From NCBI GenBank assembly GCA_050486105.1, contig JBJHCR010000124.1:1-16226 (forward strand): 16,226 nt of DNA, written 5' to 3'. A program made the position numbers and the translations under genes. Shown in pieces: positions 1 to 6,467 of this stretch. Position 1 is the first letter of the stretch. Each line of letters starts with the position of its first letter. The notes beneath the pieces were generated by a model. The model did no database searches. It was not told the origin of the DNA and was given only the letters and a program-made list of their open reading frames with translations. The stretch is from JAEXNA01 sp050486105 (lineage in GTDB: Bacteria; Vulcanimicrobiota; Xenobia; Xenobiales; JADMJV01).

Positions 1-118
1 ATAGTAGCCACCCCAGATATCCTTCAATCTGCTCTTGAGCTTCTGCAATGCACCATATTCCTCTACCTTTTAGGGATAGCACAACTAGCAGATGATCTCC
101 TGGAATACGAGAGGAAAA
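1..118 (-). other. Open, coding-looking frame continuing past the stop of the 119-715 gene
   Basis: On the minus strand, the 39 codons after the TAA at 119-121 contain no stop and stay in the same frame as the 119-715 gene up to the window edge. They read FSSRIPGDHLLVVLSLKGRG and then IWCIAEAQEQIEGYLGWLL, which looks like ordinary protein. No ATG lies in this stretch; a GTG and CTG codons are the only conventional or near-conventional starts. It may be the 3' part of a gene broken by a nonsense change, a separate downstream gene with a weak start, or chance. An open run of 39 codons alone is not statistically strong. Confidence 0.3.
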
Positions 119-715
119 TTATTCAATAATTCCTTTAATCGCGCTCAACGCCCGGACTAGCCTACTCCGGTTTTTCCAAGGAGCAACGACAAACTCGTGA
201 TCTGAAGTCAACTCTATGGAGGGGTCACAGAAAATCAGCCCTAAATCCATCTGTCTCTGATAAAACACCTCGGACCAGTCGAGCCAGGATCTTGGGCTTA
301 GATTCTCACCGTCAACCCAGGTTCGCTCCCATCGCCCCTCATCGACCAGAAACAGGCCCCTCGGAGACGTCGGATGCGGCCGAGCTGCTGAGGGGGGAGC
401 AAAAGCACCTAGAGCTTGATCTGTGTGCCCATCGGCGCCTCTCACCGTCCACGCAACCGAGGTCCATCCCAACGACATGGTCTTCTCAATTCGTTTAAGA
501 TGCCTTCGCAACTGCTCGCTGGGCTTGGGCAAACCCCGGGCAACGAACCCCAGACAGAGTCGGTTCGGTGCGCTAAAGAGGGCTAGGAACTGATGGAGGC
601 TCAGAACTTCTGCCTCTCCGGGAGAGACTTCGTGAAGTCCCTGAGACGTGACAACCAAGCCTAGGAGGCTGGCCGGAAACCCTCTCAAACTGAAATCGCC
701 CCTACTCACAGTCAT
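119..715 (-). CDS. Hypothetical protein, 198 aa
   Basis: I do not recognise this protein family. The ATG at 715 is supported by GAGGAG eight bases upstream (722-729, read on the minus strand). The product has no clear signal peptide or transmembrane segment. It has a moderately hydrophobic N-terminal half (FPASLLGLVVTS, FLALFSAPNRLCLGFVARGL), a basic stretch (QLRRHLKRIEKT) and a tryptophan-rich second half (RWERTW, SWLDWSEVF, APWKNRSRL). One arm of a 22-bp inverted repeat lies within its first 20 codons, and an assembly gap begins 28 bases upstream of the start. The frame stays open after the TAA at 119, so the gene may be truncated by a nonsense mutation. It diverges from the secreted protein at 927. 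Confidence 0.6.
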   Translation of the reverse strand: MTVSRGDFSLRGFPASLLGLVVTSQGLHEVSPGEAEVLSLHQFLALFSAPNRLCLGFVARGLPKPSEQLRRHLKRIEKTMSLGWTSVAWTVRGADGHTDQALGAFAPPSAARPHPTSPRGLFLVDEGRWERTWVDGENLSPRSWLDWSEVFYQRQMDLGLIFCDPSIELTSDHEFVVAPWKNRSRLVRALSAIKGIIE

Positions 716-814
716 GCACAGCGCTCCTCATTCGAAATACAANNNNNNNNNNCTGTACCTTACTGCAAGTAGGAACAATTTCATTGTCAAGGGGGTTTCC
801 GGCCAGCCTCCTAG
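661..814. repeat. 22-bp perfect inverted repeat flanking an assembly gap
   Basis: Positions 661-682 (beginning CTAGGAGGCTGGCCGG) recur as the exact reverse complement at 793-814. The arms lie about 110 bases apart with the 10-N gap between them. The left arm is inside the 5' end of the 119-715 gene; the right arm is in the leader of the 927 gene. Similarity fades quickly beyond the 22 bases. This could be the ends of a small inserted element that broke the assembly, or a fold-back or mis-scaffolding artefact. Confidence 0.75.
743..752. other. Assembly gap (10 N)
   Basis: Ten undetermined bases join two contigs between the divergent genes at 119-715 and 927-1988. The true length is unknown. 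The known parts of the 716-926 spacer hold the right arm of the inverted repeat (793-814) and a short stem ACAAT/ATTGT near 775-788. I see no convincing promoter. Confidence 0.95.
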
Positions 815-926
815 CATGACACATGTTTTGCAGTGAGCTACGCAACCCCCTGCAGCATTCCCGGTTAGAAACTTCCCGAGTGGGGGTAATTCCATGACTG
901 ATGCCGCACGAATACCAGGACATACT

Positions 927-1988
927 ATGACGACAAAATTGACCCATTTTTTCAACTCTGCCTTGCTCTTCGGTCTGCTTACACTGCTGGGCAGTCCTAC
1001 CGCCTTAGCTCAAGGGCAAAGCGGTCGGGTACCTATTCCAGACCCCACCTTATTCTTGTCTAACGACACCATCTCTTTCGCCGTCCTCAGTGCCCGAGCA
1101 GACGATATCGGTTTTCGAGAGATCTTGGACATAACATGGTCGGGGCTCCAGAACGCCCAGGGGAGTGCCGCTGCACCGTTCATGAAATTTCTGCTGAAGG
1201 CAATTCAAGGACATCAGGGCGACGAGCAAAACGCCTTGATCAGTTTTCTTCCCATGCAGATGGTGAGAGCCGATGCTCTCCCTCCCAACGAGACGGTCCC
1301 GAACCCGACCATCGCAGTGACGGTCGCAGGATGGCCTGGCTTGCAGCAACTCTTTCTCACTGGGATGTCGAGAAGCAACGAAGGCGAACAGTTCCCAAGC
1401 GAAAAGACCGAACACGCCACCTTGATCTTTCGTGAGGGTTGGGGGGAACCCGGTACCGCCCGAGTCTTGACCAGACTGGCGGGAACCTTTGTTGGCTTCC
1501 CCGACCGAGAACGGGCCCTCAAGGGAACGGAATTGCTGGCAAAGAACAATACGTCCAGCGTCCCCAAATCCAAGGTTAAAGACCTGCTCTCGGACATGGA
1601 TACCTCTCGCAACACCTATGGAGTGTTGCTCAATCGAGATGGCTCCCTGCTCAATTTTCTGCGCTGGCTCAATAGCAGCGACACGGCCCGTGCCGAGGCC
1701 AAAGTGGGCCCCGAGCGTCTCAATGCAGTACTCGAACAAGTCGAAGCCATGACTTGGGAAGGGGATCTGCTCACCGCAGATGAGTTCGAATTCCATCTTC
1801 GGTTCTTCACGACCTCAGAAGAGGCTCGCCGGGAACTCACCGAAGTCCTCAAGGAAGTGCGCGGAGTCTTGGACGACTACGGGCGAGCTGGAGAGATGCA
1901 GGCCACCGGACTAGACAAGGACGTTTACGTGGTCTTCACCATGGTGGGCTACCGAGAAATGCTTCAAAACTATCTCAAGACTTTCTGA
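927..1988 (+). CDS. Secreted protein of unknown function, 353 aa, distantly DUF3352-like
   Basis: The ATG at 927 is preferred over the in-frame ATG at 894. It has AGGA six bases upstream (917-920), and it puts a Sec signal peptide at the very N-terminus: MTTK, a hydrophobic core around residues 8-22, then the cleavage site ALA|QG at 28/29. The mature protein of about 325 residues is soluble-looking with no lipobox, so it is probably periplasmic or exported. The order of elements in the middle (LAGTFVGFPDRERALKG, a charged linker, then GVLLNRDGSLLNFLRWL) parallels the DUF3352-like protein encoded at 9733 (WVYLASSQRSYQIVVEA, then VVAFLNLQSVWSQL). I infer distant kinship from this; I cannot test it here. 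No catalytic motif is visible. It converges on the TonB-like gene with only 20 bases between the stops. Confidence 0.7.
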   Translation: MTTKLTHFFNSALLFGLLTLLGSPTALAQGQSGRVPIPDPTLFLSNDTISFAVLSARADDIGFREILDITWSGLQNAQGSAAAPFMKFLLKAIQGHQGDEQNALISFLPMQMVRADALPPNETVPNPTIAVTVAGWPGLQQLFLTGMSRSNEGEQFPSEKTEHATLIFREGWGEPGTARVLTRLAGTFVGFPDRERALKGTELLAKNNTSSVPKSKVKDLLSDMDTSRNTYGVLLNRDGSLLNFLRWLNSSDTARAEAKVGPERLNAVLEQVEAMTWEGDLLTADEFEFHLRFFTTSEEARRELTEVLKEVRGVLDDYGRAGEMQATGLDKDVYVVFTMVGYREMLQNYLKTF

Positions 1989-2008
1989 GAGAGAGGCGTT
2001 CTAGATCG

Positions 2009-2866
2009 TCAGCGCTCAATATCAATGTCCACCACTCGCCGATCGGTTACCGGAACCCCAGCGATTTTCCTGGGGGACCACTTGGCTTGCTTAAGGATCT
2101 GCTCAATCTCTCGGTCCAAATCCTCAATCCCTGTTCCTCGAAGTATTCGAACCTGAAAACGACCGTCGGCTTCTATCAGGAATTCGGCTTGTAACGAGGC
2201 AGAGCGAAAGTCCTGGTAGTGGTCGGGCAAAACCACCGGAGGGAGGAACAGAGGTCTAGAGGGAACTGTAGGCCCTGAACCTCCCGCAGACCCAGGCGCA
2301 CTGTGCGATACAGCCTCTGTCTGGGGATCCAAGTCCGCCTGGCTTTCCTCCTCGGAAGGTCCTTCACCGCTCTCCTCTTCAGGTCCGGCCTCCCAAAGGG
2401 GCGCGGGGTTATTTCCGACTCTTCGACTTCCTGGGGCGGTCTTGGTCTGTCTCTGATTCGCCTGGGTAACCTGGGAGGGCCCTGGAACTCGGGCCTCGGG
2501 GTAAGCCGGCCTGAGGTCTCTTGCCTGCAGGGGATTGGGCCTTTCATCGACGGGCTCGCGGTCGGAGTCCGCTCGGTCTCCATCATGGTCGATCGGTGCC
2601 TGAGCTCCCTCCGCCTGGGTCTGAGGAGGTTCGACAGCGTCACTGCCTTCATCGGCAGAGTCATCCGAACGTTCAGCTCCCGGCGAGGGGAAGAGAGCGG
2701 GAGGGCTCGAGCTTGAGGACACCTTCACTGCTCGCACTTCGTAGAATTTCGAGGCAGCATCGTTTGCCTCTGAGCCTCCCCTCCTCTCAAGACCANNNNN
2801 NNNNNAGACCAGGGAGAGGTGCAACAGCAAAGAAAAGCCTAGGGAGCGCCAAGATAGGTCTTTCAG
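2009..2866 (-). CDS. TonB-like energy-transducing protein, interrupted by an assembly gap
   Basis: The last 60-70 residues form a TonB C-terminal domain: AEFLIEADGRFQVRILRGTG, LDREIEQILKQAKWSPRKI, then G-x-PV-x-DRRVVDIDIER. The middle is a long, low-complexity, acidic and proline-rich linker (GPEEESGEGPSEEES), as expected of a protein spanning the periplasm. The N-terminus reads KDLSWRSLGFSLLLHLSLV and runs into the N gap, which hides the rest of the membrane anchor. The first ATG/GTG/TTG in this frame is a TTG at 2830, which would remove half of the anchor. A perfect AAGGAGG at 2874-2880 instead sits seven bases before an in-frame CTG at 2866, so I chose that start; it is uncertain. An in-frame TGA lies just upstream. 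No exbB/exbD or TonB-dependent receptor is in the window. The frame across the gap holds only if the gap size is 10 or differs by a multiple of three. Confidence 0.75.
   Translation of the reverse strand: MKDLSWRSLGFSLLLHLSLVXXXXGLERRGGSEANDAASKFYEVRAVKVSSSSSPPALFPSPGAERSDDSADEGSDAVEPPQTQAEGAQAPIDHDGDRADSDREPVDERPNPLQARDLRPAYPEARVPGPSQVTQANQRQTKTAPGSRRVGNNPAPLWEAGPEEESGEGPSEEESQADLDPQTEAVSHSAPGSAGGSGPTVPSRPLFLPPVVLPDHYQDFRSASLQAEFLIEADGRFQVRILRGTGIEDLDREIEQILKQAKWSPRKIAGVPVTDRRVVDIDIER
2796..2805. other. Assembly gap (10 N) inside the tonB-like gene
   Basis: Ten undetermined bases fall inside the membrane anchor of the TonB-like protein. AGACCA occurs on both sides (2790-2795 and 2806-2811). 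Collapsing the contigs on that hexamer would remove 16 bases, shift the frame and leave an anchor too short to cross the membrane, so real sequence is probably missing here. Confidence 0.95.
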
Positions 2867-2873
2867 AGATGGT

Positions 2874-2880
2874 CCTCCTT
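2874..2880 (-). promoter_or_regulatory. Strong Shine-Dalgarno sequence of the tonB-like gene
   Basis: AAGGAGG read on the minus strand, seven bases before a CTG codon (2864-2866) that opens the frame of the TonB membrane anchor. An ATG at 2885 in another frame gives MRRRTISERPILALPRLFF, a proline-broken sequence less like a TonB anchor. The site therefore favours the unusual CTG start. Confidence 0.5.
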
Positions 2881-3039
2881 CTCATGCTGTTGGGGAGTCG
2901 GGGTTTGACGAAAGCCGATCTCAGTTCGGTAGACTCGAGGCGAATTCCGGTTTTGGTCCGAGATTCCCCGGGTATACACCTAGCGTATTCATCGGTCCTT
3001 TGAGATTCATCTAATTTCCAGGGCCAGAAAAAGGGTTAT

Positions 3040-3525
3040 ATGTTACAAGAAGGCAGCAAAATTTTCCACTCTCTTCACGGCATCGGAACGGTTGTTTCGG
3101 TAGAAGAGAAGGTCGTGCTGGGGCAGCCTACCCGCTTTTCCATTTCCTCCTTCGGAGACGACGGACTGAAAATCATGGTCAATCTCGACCGTAAAGACAG
3201 TATGGTCCGGCCTCTTATCGAACCCAACGACGTTCCAAAGGTTTTGGATTATCTTCAGACCTGGGTTTCTGACCTCCCGAGCAAAGCTCCCACCAGGTAT
3301 AGCACCAACCTGAGCAAACTCAAGACCGGCAATGTTTTCGCCTTGTGCGAAGTGGTCAAGGGGCTGACCAGTCTCAGTGAAGAGCGAAAGTTGTCACCCA
3401 AGGACCAAATCATGTTGGAACAGTGCCGAAAACATTTGGCCGAAGAGCTCAGCTTGGTGCGAGACGCTGATCGCGAAGAGATGGAGCAAATGATCGACAC
3501 CACTTGTCGGTCCTCTTGCAACTGA
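3040..3525 (+). CDS. CarD/CdnL-family RNA polymerase-binding regulator, 161 aa
   Basis: The N-terminal 60-70 residues match the CarD/CdnL/TRCF RNA polymerase-interacting domain: GSKIFHSLHGIGTVVSVEE, then a beta-rich segment ending DGLKIMVNLDRKDSMVRPLI. In this family the domain binds the RNA polymerase beta subunit and stabilises open promoter complexes. The helical C-terminal half (VVKGLTSLSEERKLSPKDQI, LEQCRKHLAEELSLVRDAD) corresponds to the family's DNA-binding or compact helical domain. Length is typical (150-170 aa). The ATG is preceded by AAAAAGGG. The 173-base spacer shared with the divergent tonB-like gene has a TATACA at 2973-2978 as a weak -10 candidate but no good -35. The 3' side holds an unusual cluster of repeats. 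Confidence 0.88.
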   Translation: MLQEGSKIFHSLHGIGTVVSVEEKVVLGQPTRFSISSFGDDGLKIMVNLDRKDSMVRPLIEPNDVPKVLDYLQTWVSDLPSKAPTRYSTNLSKLKTGNVFALCEVVKGLTSLSEERKLSPKDQIMLEQCRKHLAEELSLVRDADREEMEQMIDTTCRSSCN

Positions 3526-3540
3526 CAGTTTCGACGAGCA

Positions 3541-3554
3541 AGTTCGATCGAACT
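3541..3554. repeat. 14-bp perfect palindrome after carD
   Basis: AGTTCGATCGAACT is its own reverse complement and begins 15 bases after the carD stop codon. With no loop bases and no U-tract it is a poor terminator. A symmetric 14-mer is a more natural shape for a dimeric DNA-binding protein site. Its role is unknown. Confidence 0.6.
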
Positions 3555-3570
3555 GCGCCGTTGAGTCGGC

Positions 3571-3663
3571 TCCGGAACCACTTTGACATTTCGGCTGCCG
3601 AGGCTCCAGGCACCCGACTTAGGATCTGGTCCGGAATAACTTTCTATTTTCGGTTGTCGAGGC
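3571..3663. repeat. Degenerate direct repeat, period 59 nt
   Basis: TCCGGAACCACTTT at 3571 recurs as TCCGGAATAACTTT at 3630, and TTTCGGCTGCCGAGGC at 3589-3604 recurs as TTTCGGTTGTCGAGGC at 3648-3663. Both pairs are offset by exactly 59 bases. A fainter third match (TGACAG-TTTCGACGAG) overlaps the end of carD near 3523. The second copy is also the left arm of the long inverted repeat at 3611-3789, so the same unit appears in direct and inverted orientation. Confidence 0.55.
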
Positions 3664-3789
3664 GCCCCCCTGGCAAGGCGGTTCGAGCGACTAGTATCGA
3701 GAATACTTAAGCGAGAACCAACGCTGCCAGGGGGGATGCATCGGCGGCCCAAACCGGGAAGTTATTTCGGACCAGATCCTTAGTTGGTG
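3611..3789 (+). repeat. Long imperfect inverted repeat / possible structured RNA downstream of carD
   Basis: The arms are about 65 nt each: 3611-3675 and 3726-3789, with a 50-nt loop. Two blocks pair almost perfectly: AGGATCTGGTCCGGAATAAC against its partner near 3761-3782 (one difference), and CCCCCCTGGCA (3665-3675) against TGCCAGGGGGG (3726-3736). In my hand alignment of the inner arms, about 7 of 12 differences give G-U pairs when the plus strand is folded and would be A-C mismatches on the minus strand. The loop carries its own small stems: GGTTC/GAACC (3680-3684 / 3715-3719) and AGTAT/ATACT (3693-3697 / 3703-3707). It fills most of the spacer between converging carD and gmd. No U-tract follows. 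It could be a MITE-like element, a structured 3' UTR or a small RNA. Confidence 0.6.
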
Positions 3790-3817
3790 AAGCAGGGCGG
3801 TTAGACCGAATTCCGCC

Positions 3818-4789
3818 TTAGTGGCCCCGGTGGCGCCGAAGGTCTGCTTGAACCATGGACTCCACCAGGGACTCGAGGGTCATCTGTGCCTTCCAGCCGA
3901 GTTGCTCTTGGGCTTTCCTGGGATCTCCGCAGAGGATCTCAACTTCGGCCGGGCGCAGAAACTGTGGATCTACCACCACGTGGGACTCCCAGTCTAGCCC
4001 GACACAATCGAAAGCCAGGCGGCAGAAATCGCCCACTGAGGCAGTGGTGCCCGTGGCGACGACATAGTCCTCAGGAGACTCCTGTTGGAGCATAGCCCAC
4101 ATGGCCTCAACGTAGTCGCCGGCGAATCCCCAGTCTCTCTTGGCCTCCAAATTTCCGAGGGCCAGTAGGTCGAGCCTGCCTAGCTTGATTTGGGCTACGG
4201 CATCGGTGATCTTTCTGGTCACAAACTCCAAGCCTCGCAAGGGAGACTCGTGATTGAAGAGGATTCCGCAGCACGCATACAGTTCGAAGCTTTCCCTATA
4301 ATTTATGGTGGTCCAGTGGGCGAACAACTTGGAAACCCCATAGGGACTTCGAGGATGAAACGGAGTACTCTCGTTCTGCGGAGTTTCTGCTACGGCCCCA
4401 AACATCTCAGACGTTGAAGCCTGATAGTATCGTATGGAAGAATCGACCAGGCGGATCGCCTCCAGCAGATTTAGAGCCCCTACTCCAGTGACTTGAGCGG
4501 TCAAGATAGGTTGATTCCAACTGGTGGCCACAAAGCTTTGGGCCCCAAGGTTGTAGACTTCTTGGGGCTCTGATTTGCGAATCACTCGGACGAGGGAAGA
4601 TAAATCCGTGAGATCGCCGTCCAAGAGTTCTACCTGTTCGGCGACCCCGAGTTCCTCCAACCGCCAGTTTGTGGGGGTGGCCCGACGGGCCAAGAGTCCG
4701 TATACTCGGTAGCCCTTACTGAGCAGAAAGCGGCTAAGATAGGCCCCGTCCTGTCCCGATATCCCGGTGATCAACGCGGTTCTAGACAT
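3818..4789 (-). CDS. gmd: GDP-mannose 4,6-dehydratase, 323 aa
   Basis: Converts GDP-D-mannose to GDP-4-dehydro-6-deoxy-D-mannose in the cytoplasm with bound NADP. Family features visible: the Rossmann nucleotide loop GISGQDG (residues 9-15), Y-N-L-G-A-Q-S-F-V at 79-87, the catalytic STSEMFG block (125-131), the Tyr-x-x-x-Lys pair Y150/K154 in SPYGVSK, and the signature ILFNHESPLRG. At 323 aa it is close to the short Pseudomonas-type enzyme rather than the roughly 370-residue enteric one. Its ATG lies inside the end of rmd (8-nt overlap, TAG at 4782-4784), so the two are translationally coupled. The product is the substrate of rmd. It converges on carD across the 292-base repeat region. Confidence 0.95.
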   Translation of the reverse strand: MSRTALITGISGQDGAYLSRFLLSKGYRVYGLLARRATPTNWRLEELGVAEQVELLDGDLTDLSSLVRVIRKSEPQEVYNLGAQSFVATSWNQPILTAQVTGVGALNLLEAIRLVDSSIRYYQASTSEMFGAVAETPQNESTPFHPRSPYGVSKLFAHWTTINYRESFELYACCGILFNHESPLRGLEFVTRKITDAVAQIKLGRLDLLALGNLEAKRDWGFAGDYVEAMWAMLQQESPEDYVVATGTTASVGDFCRLAFDCVGLDWESHVVVDPQFLRPAEVEILCGDPRKAQEQLGWKAQMTLESLVESMVQADLRRHRGH

Positions 4790-5705
4790 GAGTGTTTTCC
4801 CAACTTTCTATGAGGTCTCTCCACAGTTGTTCCAGCGGAGTACGGGGCGTCCAACCGGTGTCCTGTCTGATCCTTTCAATACTTACTCGAATGGGTCGTG
4901 AGATCTCCTCACGGAAGCGCTCTTGATCCAGAACAAAGCTAATGCGACGGCCGCTCACCGAGGCCAATTGCGTCAAGAAGTCCTCTAGTCGCTGGGAGTG
5001 CCCGGAAGCGACATTGTACACGGTACCTGGCCTTCCGGACCTGAGGAGTGCAAGATAGGCCTCGATTACGTCTTGCACGTGCAAGAAGTCGCGGTGGGCC
5101 GACAAATTTCCCACCTCAATCGTTCCCTCAGCCTCTCGAGGAAATGCGCAAATCTGGGAGGCCATAGCCGGCAGAAAATATTCGATGGACTGTCCTGAGC
5201 CCGAATGATTGAAGGGGCGAGCAACCACGACCTGCACCGAGCTTCGTCGACCGATCTCAAGAGCGGCCACTTCGGCAGCATACTTTGAGGCGGCGTAGGG
5301 AGAACCGGGAGAGGCGGCATGGTCTTCGGTGATGGGCTGAAGTAAGTGGTCCGGACTGCCGTAGATAGCACCACTGGAGACCAACAGAAAGGTGCCAGAC
5401 CAGCCCAATTTTTGCAACCCGTTCAAGAGGTGAACCGTCCCTAGGGTGTTCACGGAGTAGGCCTCGGAGACGTGTTCGAAAGAGGCCTTGGGAGACGCTG
5501 CCGCTGCCAAATGGAGCACCGAAGTGAAGGGTCTGTTTTCGAGTAGGTCTTCCAGGGCTTGAAGCACAGCGCTCTCCTGACGTAGATCCTTGGAGGGCCA
5601 AGGCACTACGTTATCCCAACGTCGGCACACATGCCCACCGACGAAGCCTGAGCTACCGGTGACCAGAACTCGTTCAACGGGTTCCTGCTCTTGCGAAACC
5701 TTCAT
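4782..5705 (-). CDS. rmd: GDP-4-dehydro-6-deoxy-D-mannose reductase (extended SDR), 307 aa
   Basis: Extended short-chain dehydrogenase with the NAD(P) loop GSSGFVG (17-23), the catalytic pair Y137/K141 in SPYAASKYAAE, and the Rmd-like signature ARPFNHSGSGQSIEYFLPA followed by GNLSAHRDFLHVQDVIEAYL and GTVYNVASG. Rmd reduces the product of Gmd at C4 to GDP-D-rhamnose. The direct overlap with gmd supports this assignment over a generic epimerase. A talose-forming reductase of the same family cannot be excluded, since stereochemistry is not readable by eye. The ATG at 5705 has AAAGGGA six bases upstream. It lies first in the rmd-gmd operon and diverges from the sugar transferase at 5805. Confidence 0.85.
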   Translation of the reverse strand: MKVSQEQEPVERVLVTGSSGFVGGHVCRRWDNVVPWPSKDLRQESAVLQALEDLLENRPFTSVLHLAAAASPKASFEHVSEAYSVNTLGTVHLLNGLQKLGWSGTFLLVSSGAIYGSPDHLLQPITEDHAASPGSPYAASKYAAEVAALEIGRRSSVQVVVARPFNHSGSGQSIEYFLPAMASQICAFPREAEGTIEVGNLSAHRDFLHVQDVIEAYLALLRSGRPGTVYNVASGHSQRLEDFLTQLASVSGRRISFVLDQERFREEISRPIRVSIERIRQDTGWTPRTPLEQLWRDLIESWENTHV

Positions 5706-5804
5706 CTAGTATCCCTTTCGGGCTCGCCTTCCCGCTTTCTTTCGCGGAACCTCTCCGCTCCCAAGACGAAGGGTCCGGGACCTCCGCGTGAGAATAGACC
5801 TCCA

Positions 5805-6467
5805 ATGTCACTCAGGCTGTCTGTTCGGCTCTATCGCACCTTTGGCAAGCGCCTCCTCGATATTCTCGTGTCTGCTTTGTTCTTGCTGATTTTCGCGCCG
5901 GTCTTCGCTGCTCTGTGCGTGCTCATCGGCTTGCTCCTCGGTCAACCCGTAACTTTTTGTCAAAGACGCCTCGGCTTCGAGGGGCGCCTCTTTCTCATCC
6001 ATAAATTTCGCAGTATGCGTGAAGCCAACGGCCCGGATGGCAAGCCCCTCCCCGACGCTGAGCGCCTCACTGCCTTTGGCTCCTTGCTTCGGTCCACGTC
6101 ACTCGACGAAATCCCTCAGTTTTTTGATGTTCTGCGAGGGGAGATGAGTTTGGTGGGTCCCCGACCGCTCATGCCGCGGTACCGCTACCGCTACACCAAT
6201 CGAGAATGGCAAAGACACTCCGTCAGACCAGGAATCACCGGATGGGCCCAGGTGAATGGTCGCAACGCCCTCGACTGGGAGAGCCGTCTAGAATTGGACG
6301 CTCAATACGTTTCTGGGTACAACTTTTGGTGGGACTTGAAGATTCTCTTCATGACCGTAGCGAAGGTCTTCAAGAGATCGGGAATTTCCGGGGGAGGCGA
6401 GGTCAGCAGCCCTGAGTTCCGACCGGAAGGATTGCAAGGAAACCCCATGAGGAACCCAAGATTGTGA
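5805..6467 (+). CDS. Initiating sugar-phosphate transferase (PglC/WcaJ C-terminal type), 220 aa
   Basis: Monotopic phosphoglycosyl transferase that moves a sugar-1-phosphate from a nucleotide sugar to undecaprenyl phosphate, the first step of many surface glycans. Visible features: KRLLDI before a hydrophobic re-entrant helix (about residues 17-46), the Q-R-R-L-G-F-E-G-R-L-F block with HKFRSM, the catalytic Asp-Glu in TSLDEIPQ, then MSLVGPRPL and RPGITGWAQVNGRN. It consists of the catalytic domain only, without the extra transmembrane helices of WcaJ/WbaP, so it is PglC-sized. I chose ATG 5805: the upstream in-frame TTG at 5691 adds a proline/serine-rich sequence overlapping rmd. The ribosome site is weak. 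Its stop overlaps the next gene by 4 nt. The sugar donor cannot be read from sequence. Confidence 0.88.
   Translation: MSLRLSVRLYRTFGKRLLDILVSALFLLIFAPVFAALCVLIGLLLGQPVTFCQRRLGFEGRLFLIHKFRSMREANGPDGKPLPDAERLTAFGSLLRSTSLDEIPQFFDVLRGEMSLVGPRPLMPRYRYRYTNREWQRHSVRPGITGWAQVNGRNALDWESRLELDAQYVSGYNFWWDLKILFMTVAKVFKRSGISGGGEVSSPEFRPEGLQGNPMRNPRL

Noticed and set aside
894..926. In-frame ATG at 894 as start of the secreted protein
   Set aside because: It would place 11 polar residues before the signal peptide; ATG 927 has AGGA at proper spacing and gives a standard signal peptide.
1050..1796. 248-codon minus-strand open frame
   Set aside because: Antisense shadow of the 927-1988 gene; composition is not protein-like and no family is recognisable.
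2790..2811. Collapsing the gap on the shared AGACCA
   Set aside because: It would shift the frame and leave a membrane anchor too short, so missing sequence is the better explanation.
2303..3003. Plus-strand open frames opposite the tonB-like gene
   Set aside because: The minus strand carries the TonB C-terminal domain and a typical linker; the plus frames mirror its low-complexity sequence.
5691..5804. Longer sugar transferase from TTG 5691
   Set aside because: The extension overlaps the divergent rmd start and encodes a proline/serine-rich sequence not found in the family.
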